The notes beneath the pieces were generated by a model. That model was not told where the DNA came from. It searched no databases and was given only the letters and a program-made list of their open reading frames with translations. A stretch of 64,000 nt of DNA, from contig NZ_BBDO01000001.1 in the NCBI RefSeq assembly GCF_001316285.1, forward strand, positions 186,001 through 250,000, in the 5' to 3' direction. A program made the translations under genes and the position numbers. How positions within the stretch are numbered: position 1 is the stretch's first letter; each line of letters opens with the position of its first letter. The stretch comes from Vulcanisaeta sp. JCM 16161. GTDB taxonomy: Archaea; Thermoproteota; Thermoprotei; Thermoproteales; Thermocladiaceae. Below, piece by piece: positions 53,239 through 63,557 of the stretch.

Positions 53239-54138
53239 ATGCTTAGGATACACCTACTACAGTACAGCAGCAAGCTGGGCGATGTGGAGTTCAACCTAAA
53301 TAGGTTGATTAAGGCCATGGAAAACCTTTGTGTGGGTGATGGAGCCGACCTAGTGGTAACCCCGGAGCTTTACCTACCGGGTTACATGTCAAGGGACATG
53401 TTTTTCCAAATCGCAGAGCCAATAAATGGTAAGACCATTAGTAAACTAGCCATGGAGGCCAGGAGGAGGAATTGCCACGTGATTGTCGGATTTGCGGAAA
53501 GGAATGAGGATACCCACGTACTTTACAACACGGCGGTTGCCGTGGGACCTGATGGCGTATTGGCTGTTTATAGAAAAAGGCATTTACCCTCTTATGGCGT
53601 GTTCGATGAGTATAGGTACTTCGGTATTGGTAAGGGCGATATACCAGTAATCAACATTAATGGTCATAAGGTGGGCATTGCGATATGCTATGACGCCTTT
53701 TACCCAGAGGTTTCGAGGACTATGATGCTGAAGGGCGCCGAGGTGCATGTATACATAAGCGCCGCACCCGACATGTCAAGGCTTCATTTCGAGACCTTCA
53801 TGGTAGCAAGGGCCCTTGAGAATGTGGCGTATACCGTCTATGTAAATACCGTGGGGCAATACGATGGGCTTGGGTTCTTTGGAGGTAGTCATGTAGTTAA
53901 TCCTTTGGGTAACGTACTTGTTAAGGCTAAGTACTATGAGGAGGATGTGAAGACTGTTGAGATAGATCCGAGCGATATCGTTAACTATAGAAGCCATAGA
54001 CCAATACTTAAGGACCTTGACCCGAGTGATGTCGATCTCGTGGTGAAGGCACTTAATGAATACCTAAATCCAAAGCCACCAATCATCAAGCTTAAGGAGA
54101 AGGAAATCCAGCAATTGGCGATCACAGATAATCAATGA
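53239..54138 (+). CDS. Carbon-nitrogen hydrolase (nitrilase superfamily)
   Basis: 299 residues, intact. The catalytic triad is visible in order: Glu in VVTPELYLPGY, Lys in YRKRHLPSYGVFDEYRYF and Cys in VGIAICYDAFYPEVSR. SAAPDMSRLHFETFMVARALEN follows. The catalytic loop and VFDEYRYF resemble the glutaminase domain of glutamine-dependent NAD synthetases as well as other amidases, so its substrate is open. Divergently transcribed from the ammonia-type nadE, with the shared 87-base gap holding both promoters. Confidence 0.83.
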   Translation: MLRIHLLQYSSKLGDVEFNLNRLIKAMENLCVGDGADLVVTPELYLPGYMSRDMFFQIAEPINGKTISKLAMEARRRNCHVIVGFAERNEDTHVLYNTAVAVGPDGVLAVYRKRHLPSYGVFDEYRYFGIGKGDIPVININGHKVGIAICYDAFYPEVSRTMMLKGAEVHVYISAAPDMSRLHFETFMVARALENVAYTVYVNTVGQYDGLGFFGGSHVVNPLGNVLVKAKYYEEDVKTVEIDPSDIVNYRSHRPILKDLDPSDVDLVVKALNEYLNPKPPIIKLKEKEIQQLAITDNQ

Positions 54139-54194
54139 TTCTGTGTTGAACTAATGTTAAATTGAATTTGAACTGATTTGTTCCGTTAATTAAT

Positions 54195-55440
54195 TTATTT
54201 CAGTTGATCAATTATCTCTACTAACGCATCACCAAACTCCTTAGTGCCAAGTGGCTGAACACCCATATACCTAGCCAGGTCCTGCGTAACCTTCTTTTGG
54301 TTGATGGCCTCGGTTATCGCCCTATCAATTAGGTCAGCAGCCTCCCTCCAACCCATGAACCTAAGCATTAACTCACCAGCCCTAATTATGCCCGTTGGGT
54401 TAGCCACATTCTTACCTGCGTACTTAGGCGCTGTGCCATGCACAGCCTCAAACATGCCACCGGTATCACCAACATTTGCGCCGCCGAGCACTCCAATATC
54501 GCCTATTAGGCTCCAGCGGCATCACTTATGTAATCGCCATTTAGGTTAGGCGCGAGTATTACATCGTAGTTCTCGGGCCTTGTAATTATCTGCTGGAACA
54601 TGTTGTCGGCGATCCTATCATTAACGAGTATCTTGCCTGGCGGTACCTTACCGCCATATAGCTTATTCACCTCCTCCTCCGTGACTATGTACTCCCTGAA
54701 CTCCTTAAGTGCAACCTCATAGGCCCACTCCCTGAAGGCGCCCTCTGTATACTTCATTATGTTGCCCTTGTGCATAATCGTTACTGACCTCCTCTTATTC
54801 TCAATCGCAAACTTGAAGGCGAATCTTGCGACCCTCTGTGTCTTATACTTACTAATTGGTTTAATGCCTATCCCGGTATCGTCCTCAAGGTCCACTTTCA
54901 ACTCCTCCTTAAGGAACTTCCTCAACTTGGCTGCCTCTGGGCTGTCCCAGCTCCACTCAATGCCTCTGTACAGGTCGTCCGTATTCTCCCTAATGATCAC
55001 CATGTCAACCCTCTCGGGTGCTTAAGTGGTGATTCAAGACCTGGCATGTACTTAACGGGTCTAACATTGGCATAGGCGTCCAGGAGCATCCTAATGGCTA
55101 CGTTTATCGACCTCCAACCACCGCCGACGGGCGTCTCCAACGGGCCCTTCAGGACAACCCTATACTTACTGATTAGGTTTATCGTCTCCTCAGGGAATCT
55201 ATTACCATAAACCTTCTCAGCCTCCTCACCTGCGTAAACCTTGACCCACTTGATCTCCCTTGAACTTCCGTAGGCCTTCTCAACGGCCTTATTAATTACC
55301 TTAATGGCCACATTCGTTATCTCAGGACCTATACCATCACCCTCAATGTAGAGTATTATCGGTTTATTGGGTACATTCCATACACCACCCTGAACAATTA
55401 TTGGTTCGCCATCCTCCGGTATTTTCACCCTCGAGGACAT
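54195..55440 (-). CDS. icd: Isocitrate dehydrogenase (NADP-type) (frameshifted)
   Basis: Oxidises isocitrate to 2-oxoglutarate. About 415 residues. ILYIEGDGIGPEIT is the first nucleotide-substrate motif; LETPVGGGWRSINVAIRMLLDAYANVRP holds the substrate Ser-x-Asn-x-x-x-Arg; then MVIIRENTDDLYRGIEW, VTIMHKGNIMKYTEGAFR, NDRIADNMFQQII (catalytic Asp region), APNLNGDYISDAAGA and GGANVGDTGGMFEAVHGTAPKYAGKN. Frame breaks near 55018 and 54505, in CTCGGGTGC and GGCTCCAGC runs. Confidence 0.93.
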
Positions 55441-55494
55441 CTATATCTACGTAATTACTACGTTTTTAAATTTTTCAATAATCGGAAAAATAAT

Positions 55495-56330
55495 GTGGGT
55501 CAGGAGACACCTACGTTATATATAGTCGGTCTTGGACTAAGCCCTAGCAATATTACGGCAGAGGCGCTGAGGGTCATACGTTCAGTAGATGCGGTGTTTC
55601 TGGAGACGTATACGTCGAAGGGACCTACAGAGTTCATGGATTACCTAAAGAGCGTTAGAGGAGACCTTATTCAGGTTTCAAGGAATGATTTGGAGGATAG
55701 AAATGGCGAGGTGATAATGAGGAAGTTAGAGGGTGGACGTAACGTCGCCCTTCTCGTTATTGGGGATCCGATGATAGCCACGACACATGCAGCCATAGCC
55801 GTTATTGCCAGGAGACGGGGCTTTAATGTTAGGATTATTAACTCCGTGAGTATAGTCTGCGCAGTACTTAGTCAACTTGGCCTATCTCCATATAAGCTAG
55901 GTCCCGTGGCAACCATAACATACCCAAGAATGGGCATACTAAGCATGAGGCCTATGAGGTACTAAGCGATAATCTTAGTCGTGGACTACATACAATACTA
56001 CTCCTTGATATTAGGGATAATGGCGACTTCATGAATGTGAATGAGGCTGTGGAGCTCCTTAAGAGGATGGAGAGCGTTGGTAGGCTAGGCATCATAAGCA
56101 GTGAGTTAATGGTCATATACACCGCCAGGATTGGTTGGGGTAATCAAAGCATTAGGGTATCAACTATAGACGATGTGCCTGACATGGGCGATACACCGCA
56201 TACGATAGTCATACCAGGCCAGTTAAATCCTGTGGAGGAGGATTACCTAGTTAACGTCCTAGGCGCCAGCGAGGAATTGGTGCGTAGACATGTAGCATTT
56301 ATTAATAAAATCATTAGGAAGTCTTCCTAA
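55495..56330 (+). CDS. dphB: Diphthine synthase (frameshifted)
   Basis: SAM-dependent methyltransferase of diphthamide synthesis on elongation factor 2. About 278 residues from GTG at 55495. LYIVGLGLSPSNITAEALRVI is the family start, VFLETYTSKGP and VALLVIGDPMIATTHAAIAVIA follow, and IINSVSIVCAVLSQLGLSPYKLG. The frame changes near 55957 (ATGAGGCC for ATGAGGGCC); the C-terminal part has LHTILLLDIRDNGDFM, GRLGIISSELMVIYTARIGWG and the family's PHTIVIPGQLNPVEEDYL. Confidence 0.92.
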
Positions 56331-56340
56331 ATGGATATGG

Positions 56341-56604
56341 TTAATGCGGTACATTCCTCCGAAATATCACTGTACCATCCTTATGCCTAATCTCCACAAC
56401 CCTATGGTATGGTATGTACGTCTCCCTACCGTTACTACTGATGTACGTAAACCCATCCCTACTTATCGAGACAACCCTTGACAAGTCAATAACCTCCTCA
56501 TTATTTGGTGATCCCCTTGATACGAACACGAGGACATAATCATTGATTTGATTCGTCCACTTAAGCTTATTCAGTATGTCCCTAATAGTCACCATTAATC
56601 TCAC
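56341..56604 (-). CDS. DUF504 family protein
   Basis: 87 residues, or 84 from the internal ATG at 56595. TIRDILNKLKWTN, YVLVFVSRGSPNNEEVIDLSRV and YIPYHRVVEIRHKDGTVIFRR match the small archaeal DUF504 family, thought to have a compact beta fold and possibly to bind RNA. Uninterrupted. The nearby convergent dphB and the family's genome context in other archaea give no firm function. Confidence 0.78.
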   Translation of the reverse strand: MRLMVTIRDILNKLKWTNQINDYVLVFVSRGSPNNEEVIDLSRVVSISRDGFTYISSNGRETYIPYHRVVEIRHKDGTVIFRRNVPH

Positions 56605-56698
56605 AATCTCATCACAGCCAATTATTTAATACTGACACTATGATGGTACTACTAACCTACTAAAAAAATTAATTAATAAGTTACCTATCTGCATTGCG

Positions 56699-57725
56699 AT
56701 GGTTGGACCGTGCATATTCGTGAGCAGGAGCAACCTGCCCTCCATAATATACTCAGAACTCAATAAGTTGCCCGTGGAGATCAGGATGTGGAAGGAGACG
56801 GGGCCCATGTGGGGTAGACAGGCATCACCGCCGAGGGAGGTTTGGATTGACGTATTTAAGAACTGCACGGGGGCTATCGTAACTCTAGGCGACATTATTG
56901 ATAAGTCGCTCATAAACGAGGCTGATAGGTTATTCATAATTAGTACGTATAGTGTTGGTGTTGATCACATAGACGTTAAGGCAGCCACCGAGAAGGGTAT
57001 CTACGTAACCCACACGCCTGAGGTTCTTGTTGAGGCTGTGGCTGACTTAGCCATGGGCTTATTAATAGCCATTGCCCGTAAGATAGTGCTTGGCGATAAG
57101 CTCATCAGGATGGGTGGTATATACGATAAGTGGGGTTGGCTTCTCGGTAGTGAGGTTCATGGCGCCACCCTGGGAATAATAGGCCTGGGTAACATAGGTA
57201 CAGCGTTGGCAAGGAGGGCTAAGGCCTTTGATATGAAGGTGATTTATTGGTCAAGGACTAGGAAGCCCCACATAGAGTTTGCCCTTGGAATTGAGTATAG
57301 GCCACTGGAGTCTGTACTCACTGAGTCTGACTTTGTCGTAATAACGGTAGCCGCAACCCCTGAGACTAGGCATCTAATTAATGAGGAGCGGTTGAGGCTT
57401 ATGAAAAAAGACCGCGTACCTAATAAACGTGGCTAGGGGTGATATTGTGGATACCAATGCGTTGGTAAAGGCACTTAAGGAGGGCTGGATAGCGGGCGCG
57501 GCGTTGGACGTGTATGAGGAGGAGCCATTGCCCAGCACTCATGAATTAACGAAGTTCGACAACGTCGTACTAACTCCACATATAGGCTCTGCTACATACG
57601 AGACTAGGGAGAGGATGGCGGAGGTCGCCGTTAGGAACTTAATAAACATATTAATGGGTAAGAGACCGTTGTATCTGGCTAATCCTGAGGTCCTTTCAAT
57701 TAGGCCGCTACAGGCCTTAATATGA
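56699..57725 (+). CDS. D-2-hydroxyacid dehydrogenase, glyoxylate reductase-like (frameshifted)
   Basis: NAD(P)-dependent reduction of glyoxylate or a related 2-oxoacid. About 342 residues. [23 protein letters not shown] starts the family core; [21 protein letters not shown] is the Rossmann GxGxxG; the catalytic His is in [18 protein letters not shown], the Arg in [19 protein letters not shown] and the Glu in [10 protein letters not shown]. The frame changes near 57404 in a run of six A (five expected), joining [12 protein letters not shown]. Substrate specificity is not decided. Confidence 0.88.
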
Positions 57726-57781
57726 TCTATGGCGAATAGCATTTATTAATTGGGTATAAATAATTAGAGGTATAATGTATT

Positions 57782-58372
57782 ATGGAGTCGTATAATGTGG
57801 CAAAATTAAGGAGGATTGTAAAGAATAATAGGCCAATACCAGATAATGAACACCTATGGGCCGCCGTTGCAGTCATTTATAACCCATGCCTAAACGCGTT
57901 CCTCATAGGTAAAAGGACGGAAAACCCTGAAGACCCCTGGAGTGGGGATGCCGCATTTCCTGGCGGTAGGTTTAAACCCGCTAAGGATAGGGATTTGGTG
58001 GAGACAGCAATTAGGGAGGCTAGGGAAGAGGTTGGTCTCGACCTCACGAAGGATGCGGAATTACTTGGTGTTTTAGATCCATTTTCACCAAGTAATGCGC
58101 CTAACATTAATGTGATTCCGGTAATATTTTCGTTAAGGGATTGTAATCCTCAATTAACAGTGAATAAGGCTGAATTATCAAAGGTGTTTTGGCTAGGTGT
58201 TGGTGATGTTGTGAAGTATGTTAAGTTGAACATTAATGTAAAGGGTAAAACGAGGCCTGCAATAATTATGGGGGATGTAACGATATGGGGCATGACGTAT
58301 AGGATATTGCGTAGATTATTAAGGGAGGCCTTCGGCATAGACCTACCGAAGGACCCGAGGGATACTGATTAG
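57782..58372 (+). CDS. NUDIX hydrolase, CoA-pyrophosphatase-like
   Basis: 196 residues, intact. The Nudix box is GGRFKPAKDRDLVETAIREAREEVGL (matching Gx5Ex7REVxEExGL), preceded by FLIGKRTENPEDPWSGDAAFPG, a pattern of CoA-type Nudix hydrolases, and followed by LGVLDPFSPSNAP. It would hydrolyse a nucleoside diphosphate derivative such as CoA. Its TAG stop shares TTAG with the convergent cyclase gene. Confidence 0.87.
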   Translation: MESYNVAKLRRIVKNNRPIPDNEHLWAAVAVIYNPCLNAFLIGKRTENPEDPWSGDAAFPGGRFKPAKDRDLVETAIREAREEVGLDLTKDAELLGVLDPFSPSNAPNINVIPVIFSLRDCNPQLTVNKAELSKVFWLGVGDVVKYVKLNINVKGKTRPAIIMGDVTIWGMTYRILRRLLREAFGIDLPKDPRDTD

Positions 58373-59122
58373 CCCGGCTTTGGTTCGCATAGCATTACTA
58401 ATCGTAGTGGCGAACCCTCGGCACCCCTAATCTTGAGTGGCATGAATATGAATAATCCCTCGCCATCCCTGCACGTATTTAACGCAATGTCTAGGTTGGT
58501 AACGCCTTCTATTATGTATATGCCGCTCGACAGTAATTTATAGTGAACGTAAGTGACATCATCCCTGGAGACCCTGGGTGGGTATGGATAGCCCTCCTTA
58601 CCTGCCAACCAGCTATGCTAAGGGCCTCAATACCAACAACCCTAATACCCTTACCCACTAGGTAATCAGCGCCTGACCTATCCAAGTACGGCCAATTATA
58701 GAGGAATTCCTCCGTGCCCCAGGTCTTTGAGAAGCCCGTGTAAAGCATAACCGCGTAGTTACGCTGTATCCTATTATCAAATCTTCTCAGGTCTTCTGCA
58801 GTAATTGCCTCACCATGCCTCTTATAACTCAGGTCTAGTATTACTCCGTAGGCCATGAAGTCCGTTAATGGTAATGACTCTGCTGTTAAGCCACTCGGTA
58901 CAAAGTGCTCGGTAGGTCTATGTGCGTGCCACTGTGCAGTCCTGCGGATATTTTTGATAGTGTTGATTCGCCGTAGCTCCTCCCAACCTTGACATACTCA
59001 TGCATGAAGGGTGGGTCGCCAGGGTATGTGGGCATTCCATTGTATAGTTCATGGGTTAGGTCTATTATTACGAGTCTTTTATTCATTAGTTGATTAATTA
59101 ATTCCTTCAATGTCTGTGACAT
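58369..59122 (-). CDS. Cyclase family protein (kynurenine formamidase-like) (frameshifted)
   Basis: About 250 residues after joining three frames. LVIIDLTHELYNGMPTYPGDPPF is the family start; GLHSGTHIDLPSHFVPSG is the metal site (HxGTHxDxPxH); ILDLSYKRHGEAITAEDL, LYTGFSKTW and GADYLVGKGIRVVGIEAL follow, with IYIIEGVTNLDIALN near the C-terminus. Breaks near 58910 (CC read as C) and 58590. Members hydrolyse cyclic amides or formamides. An AT box at ~59140-59152 supports the ATG at 59122 over 59158. Confidence 0.85.
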
Positions 59123-59290
59123 ACAGTGCCTATTTACGTGGGTATAATTAATATGCATTTCCCTTAATGACTACATAACCTATATAGTGGTTAAACCCCT
59201 TAGAACATTTAAGCGCGATCTAATGAATATTAATGAATTGAAAACACTACACATATCTGATTTATTAAGGGGGCACACTCATGGCTCTTG

Positions 59291-60346
59291 ATGAAGGCGG
59301 TTACGGTAATACCATTGGTAAAGGACTCATTGGCGTTAAGGGATATGCCCAAGCCATTACCAAAGCGGGGTCAGGTCCTACTAAGCCCAATTGAGGTGGG
59401 TGTTTGTGGCACTGATAAGGACATTATTGAGGGTAAATACGGCGCACCACCACCCGGCGAGGAATATCTTATCCTTGGTCATGAGGCGGTTGCCGAGGTT
59501 GTTGAGCTTGGTGATGGTGTGGATAATGTGGGTGTTGGTGACGTAGTCGTACCAACAGTGAGGAGACCAACAACATGCACCCTACCAATAACAGAACTGG
59601 ACTACTGCCCAAGGGGTACCTATGCGGAGCACGGCATATGGTATCTGCATGGATTCGCCGCGGAGTTCGCAGTAACGGACTCTCAATATCTCGTTAAGGT
59701 CCCCAAGGAGGCCATAGACGTTGCCGTGCTCACGGAGCCATTAAGCATTGTTGAGAAGGGCATAGACCTGGCATTGAGACTTGGTAGGGCTAGGTTTGAG
59801 TCCTGGAGCCCAAGGAGAGTTCTAATAATGGGCGCTGGGCCCATAGGCATGCTGGCGTTGATGGTCATGAGGCTTAGGGGCTTCACCGACATAACCGTAA
59901 CAGCCACGAGACCCTACGATAGCCTTAAGGCAAAGCTCGTTAGGGAGATAGGCGCGACATACGTTAATACGAATGTCGATCAAATAAGTGGTGATTTCGA
60001 CATAGTGATTGAGGCGACAGGATCAACAAGCGCTGCATACGAGGCACTAAGGCACCTAGGGGCTGACGGCGTGGCGGTATTGCTGGGAATATACCTAGAT
60101 AGTAAGAACGTCAACATTGGTCCATTACTAGATGATTGGAGAAGGAACAAGCTAATAATTGGCGCAACAAACGCTAGCATTAAAGCCTTTGAAATGGGTG
60201 TCTCAGACCTCGTTAAGGCTAAGTTCGAGTTTGGTGGCTGGGTCAGAAAGTTAATAACAAAGGAGGTAACGCTTGACGAGTATGAGTACGCATATAACTG
60301 GGGTCATGATGATATAAAATCCGTAATTCAAATAAGGAGTTTATGA
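59291..60346 (+). CDS. gdh: Glucose 1-dehydrogenase, zinc-dependent MDR type
   Basis: Oxidises glucose or galactose with NAD(P), first step of the branched Entner-Doudoroff pathway. 351 residues, intact. VGVCGTDKDIIEGKYG and LILGHEAVAEVVELG bind catalytic zinc (Cys, His); LTEPLSIVEKGIDLAL contains the typical Glu; VLIMGAGPIGMLALMVMRLRG is the nucleotide fold. The structural-zinc lobe shows only TTCTLPITELDYC, not four Cys. The length and motif order match Sulfolobus-type glucose dehydrogenases. An ATG frame at 59281 is not this gene. Confidence 0.88.
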   Translation: MKAVTVIPLVKDSLALRDMPKPLPKRGQVLLSPIEVGVCGTDKDIIEGKYGAPPPGEEYLILGHEAVAEVVELGDGVDNVGVGDVVVPTVRRPTTCTLPITELDYCPRGTYAEHGIWYLHGFAAEFAVTDSQYLVKVPKEAIDVAVLTEPLSIVEKGIDLALRLGRARFESWSPRRVLIMGAGPIGMLALMVMRLRGFTDITVTATRPYDSLKAKLVREIGATYVNTNVDQISGDFDIVIEATGSTSAAYEALRHLGADGVAVLLGIYLDSKNVNIGPLLDDWRRNKLIIGATNASIKAFEMGVSDLVKAKFEFGGWVRKLITKEVTLDEYEYAYNWGHDDIKSVIQIRSL

Positions 60347-60351
60347 GTAAT

Positions 60352-60891
60352 CTACGAATCATCCTCACGGAAGAAGAATTTGATCTCCCTCTCGGCTTCC
60401 TTAGGGCTGTCGCTGGCATGCACCAGGTTGAATAATGCCCTCTTCTCTAGGTTTGCCAGGTCTGGGCTGTCCACGGAGTAATCACCTTATTGTGCCTGGT
60501 GGTGATGAGTATGGGGTCGTTGAGCCAACGATCTTCCTAACAACCTCAACAGCCCTATTACCCTCGAGGACCATTACGACTATTGGCCCCATTGACAGGT
60601 AATCAGCTAGCCAACCCCTAATTATCTTCCCAATCTCCACAGGGTCGTCGGTACCCAGGTCAATCTTTGGGTCCTTCCCAATCTCCGAGTAGGACTTTAG
60701 GGATTTACTACCCACTGACCTAAGCCAATTCTCATCGCTTGGGTAGAACTTTGCGGCCTCCTCCTTACTAAGCCTAATCATCTTCATTGCGACAATCCTT
60801 AAGCCCGCCCTCTCGAACCTGCTTATGATCTCTCCAATCAACCCCCTTTTAACGGCGTCGGCTTAATTATCACTAAGGTTCTCTCAATCAT
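60352..60891 (-). CDS. ndk: Nucleoside diphosphate kinase (frameshifted)
   Basis: Equalises NDP/NTP pools. About 180 residues. ERTLVIIKPDAVKRGLIGEII near the N-terminus requires a C restored near 60860 (AAGCCGAC for AAGCCCGAC); MKMIRLSKEEAAKFY and MVLEGNRAVEVVRKIVG follow; the phospho-His motif is NLVHASDSPKEAEREI near the C-terminus, in another frame after ~60485 (AGGTG for AGGGGTG). It is longer than the usual ~140 residues through an insert (SVGSKSLKSYSEIGKDPK). Confidence 0.9.
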
Positions 60892-60975
60892 GCTGTGGTT
60901 CGTAATGCTAATTCCCTTTAAAGTTTTATGACTATGGAGGTAAAGCTTAATGATATAGCACCTTTTTAGGCCTTA

Positions 60976-62255
60976 ATGAGTGAGTCCAGTAAATTGTATG
61001 AGGAGGCGCAGGGCGTACTCGTTGGTGGTGTTAACAGCCCTGTTAGGGCAGCGATTAAGCCATACCCATTCTTCGTAAGGGAGGGTAAGGGTCCGTACAT
61101 ATTCACGGTGGATGGTCAGCGATTAATAGATTACGTACTTGGCTATGGGCCGTTAATCCTCGGCCATGCGCCTGAGCCCGTCGTTAAACGAATCGTGGAT
61201 TACGTAGGTAGGGGTTGGCTTTATGGAGCACCAACAGAAATTGAGGTTGCCCTGGCCAAGAAGATCGTGAGTCACTTCCCAAGTATTAAGAAGGTTAGGT
61301 TTGTTAATAGTGGCGGTGAGGCTGTGGCCACCGCGATTAGGCTCGCCCGCGGCTACACTAAGCGCAGGAAGATATTGAAGTTTGAGGGGTGCTACCACGG
61401 CGCTGTTGACTACGTATTAGTCAAGGCGGGTAGTGCGGCTGCGCACTTCGGCGCGCATCATCTGCTGGCGTCCCTGAGGATGTGGCTAAACTAACGCTTG
61501 TGGCTAGGTATAATGACCTTGATAGTGTGGAGAGAATTATGAGGAGTGAGGGTGATGATGTTGCGGCGATAATAGTTGAACCAGTAATGGCTAATTACGG
61601 AGTAATACCGCCTAAGGAGGGCTTCCTGAAGGGGCTTAGGGAGATTGCGGATAGGTATGGTGCCTTGCTCATTCTTGATGAAGTGGTTACGGGATATAGG
61701 CTTGGTCTTGGCGGTGCCCAGAGGTATTATGGCGTTAGTGCGGACATAACCACGCTGGGGAAGATAATTGGTGGTGGATTCCCAGTAGGTGCCGTGGGTG
61801 CCCGTGATGAAATAATGGACCTACTGTCGCCAAGGGGTCCCGTATTTAATGCCGGCACGTTTAACGGGCATCCAATATCCATGATCGCTGGGTTAGCCAC
61901 TATAGAGGTTCTCGAAACCACGAATGCGTATGACATAGCCATAAGCGCATCACGTAGGTTAGCGGAGGGTCTTAGCGACGTACTCGGCAGGTTAGGCATT
62001 GACCACGTCGTTAATTGGGCGCCAACGATGCTCCAGGTATTCTTCACAAAGGGTGAGGTCATTGATCACGAAACAGCCAGTAAATCAGACACTAAACTAT
62101 ACTTAAGGCTCCATGAGGAGTTGCTAAGGCGCGGAGTCTTCATAGCCCCTAGTCAATTTGAGGCGGTGTTCACAAGCTCAAGCCACACCAATGATATTAT
62201 TGAGGAGACCCTTAGGCAGGTTGAGGACTCCGCCAAGGTCCTAAGGCAGATTTAG
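60976..62255 (+). CDS. hemL: Glutamate-1-semialdehyde 2,1-aminomutase (frameshifted)
   Basis: PLP enzyme making 5-aminolevulinate for haem, sirohaem and cobalamin. About 426 residues. [18 protein letters not shown] is the family start; [33 protein letters not shown] and [17 protein letters not shown] follow; [14 protein letters not shown] and [18 protein letters not shown] hold the PLP Lys. The frame changes near 61461 (GCGCGCATC for GCGCGCCATC), restoring [18 protein letters not shown]. Its stop shares TTAG with the convergent hemA, so the two haem genes meet tail to tail. Confidence 0.93.
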
Positions 62256-63436
62256 TTCTCATTTCTCCTGAGCACCTCCATTAAATAAGCCCTCAACATC
62301 CTTACGGCATCCCCATTACCTACCTCCGCAAGTCTCCTCATGTTCTCCAGGTAATTATGCATAATCTTCTTAATCAATGACCTGCTCATGGCATCAATCA
62401 CGGCCTCCGCATCCTCACCATTCCTCAACGCATTCAAAGCCTCCTTAACCTCCTCCTCCCTAATCTCCTCGATAAACCTCATTACATCCTTAATAGCCTC
62501 ATCGGCATCACTACGCATGATAAGTCTCATTATTCTCTCGGCCTCATAATCAATCTCCGATAATTCGTTCATCACCTTACTCTTACCATTCACGTAATTC
62601 GTGTATGGCTCCCTTAAATCCTCAAGCCTAGTAACCTTGATATGCCCATTACCCTGAACACTAACTGCACTTGGTGTTGAAACATCAATTATTAGCCTTG
62701 GTAATGAATCGTTTATGGAACCATCAAGGTTAATTAGGGGCGACTGCACCGATATCGCTACGATTAAGGCATCATACTTACCACTCGTTAATTCGCTCAT
62801 TAATGATTCAAGACCCAACAGCCTTATTGAATTACCAAATTCGTACTTAAGCTTATCTGTTGTCCTATTTATTACCGTTATATTCCTATAACCATTCCGG
62901 AGAAGCTCCCTAACCACACCCCTTGCAACCTCGCCGCCGCCAATAACGAGTACATTACTATCCTTATCAACATCCCTCATTACATAATCCGCCAGGAACT
63001 TCACGAATGAGATGTCGTAGAGGTTATGCCTACGCCTAAAGTCCTCCCCAAACCTAATTGCGGACTCAAACAATACCCTCAACCTTGGTGATGGCTTACC
63101 CGCACTATATGCCCTCTTGACCTGGGACAAAATCTCCCTTTCTCCCAGAAACATTGAGTCAAGCCCAGCTACAACCAGTAGTAGGTGCTTGACGGCATCT
63201 AAGTCATAAAGTACCCTAGGCCTTACCCCAGCCTTCACGTTGATTAACTCAATTAACTCATCCTCATTCTCATCACCATCTAGGTAAAACTCAACCCTAT
63301 TACAGGTCTCCAATGCAATTAGCGAGTCGTATAATTTATATAACTTCGTTAATTCATCATTCGTGAAATAGGCCTTAGACAATGTATTTAGGTCGTAATC
63401 CCGGTAAGTCATTACTAACGACTTAATCCTGCTCAT
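62252..63436 (-). CDS. hemA: Glutamyl-tRNA reductase
   Basis: Reduces glutamyl-tRNA to glutamate 1-semialdehyde, feeding HemL. 394 residues, intact. LIALETCNRVEFYLDG contains the catalytic Cys; FLGEREILSQVKRAY is the family's substrate loop; NVLVIGGGEVARGVVRELL is the NADPH domain; the C-terminal helical dimerisation domain has DYEAERIMRLIMRS. Substrate tRNA-Glu recognition cannot be judged. Convergent with hemL. Confidence 0.94.
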   Translation of the reverse strand: MSRIKSLVMTYRDYDLNTLSKAYFTNDELTKLYKLYDSLIALETCNRVEFYLDGDENEDELIELINVKAGVRPRVLYDLDAVKHLLLVVAGLDSMFLGEREILSQVKRAYSAGKPSPRLRVLFESAIRFGEDFRRRHNLYDISFVKFLADYVMRDVDKDSNVLVIGGGEVARGVVRELLRNGYRNITVINRTTDKLKYEFGNSIRLLGLESLMSELTSGKYDALIVAISVQSPLINLDGSINDSLPRLIIDVSTPSAVSVQGNGHIKVTRLEDLREPYTNYVNGKSKVMNELSEIDYEAERIMRLIMRSDADEAIKDVMRFIEEIREEEVKEALNALRNGEDAEAVIDAMSRSLIKKIMHNYLENMRRLAEVGNGDAVRMLRAYLMEVLRRNEN

Positions 63437-63557
63437 TCAATAATCATTAAGTATCGAATGTAGGCTTATTTTAAGCATTGTTTCAGGTGCTAATGTAAAA
63501 TAACTATACTGTGGGCAGCATAAAGCTAAATAACTAATTATTCCCGATGTACTACTC

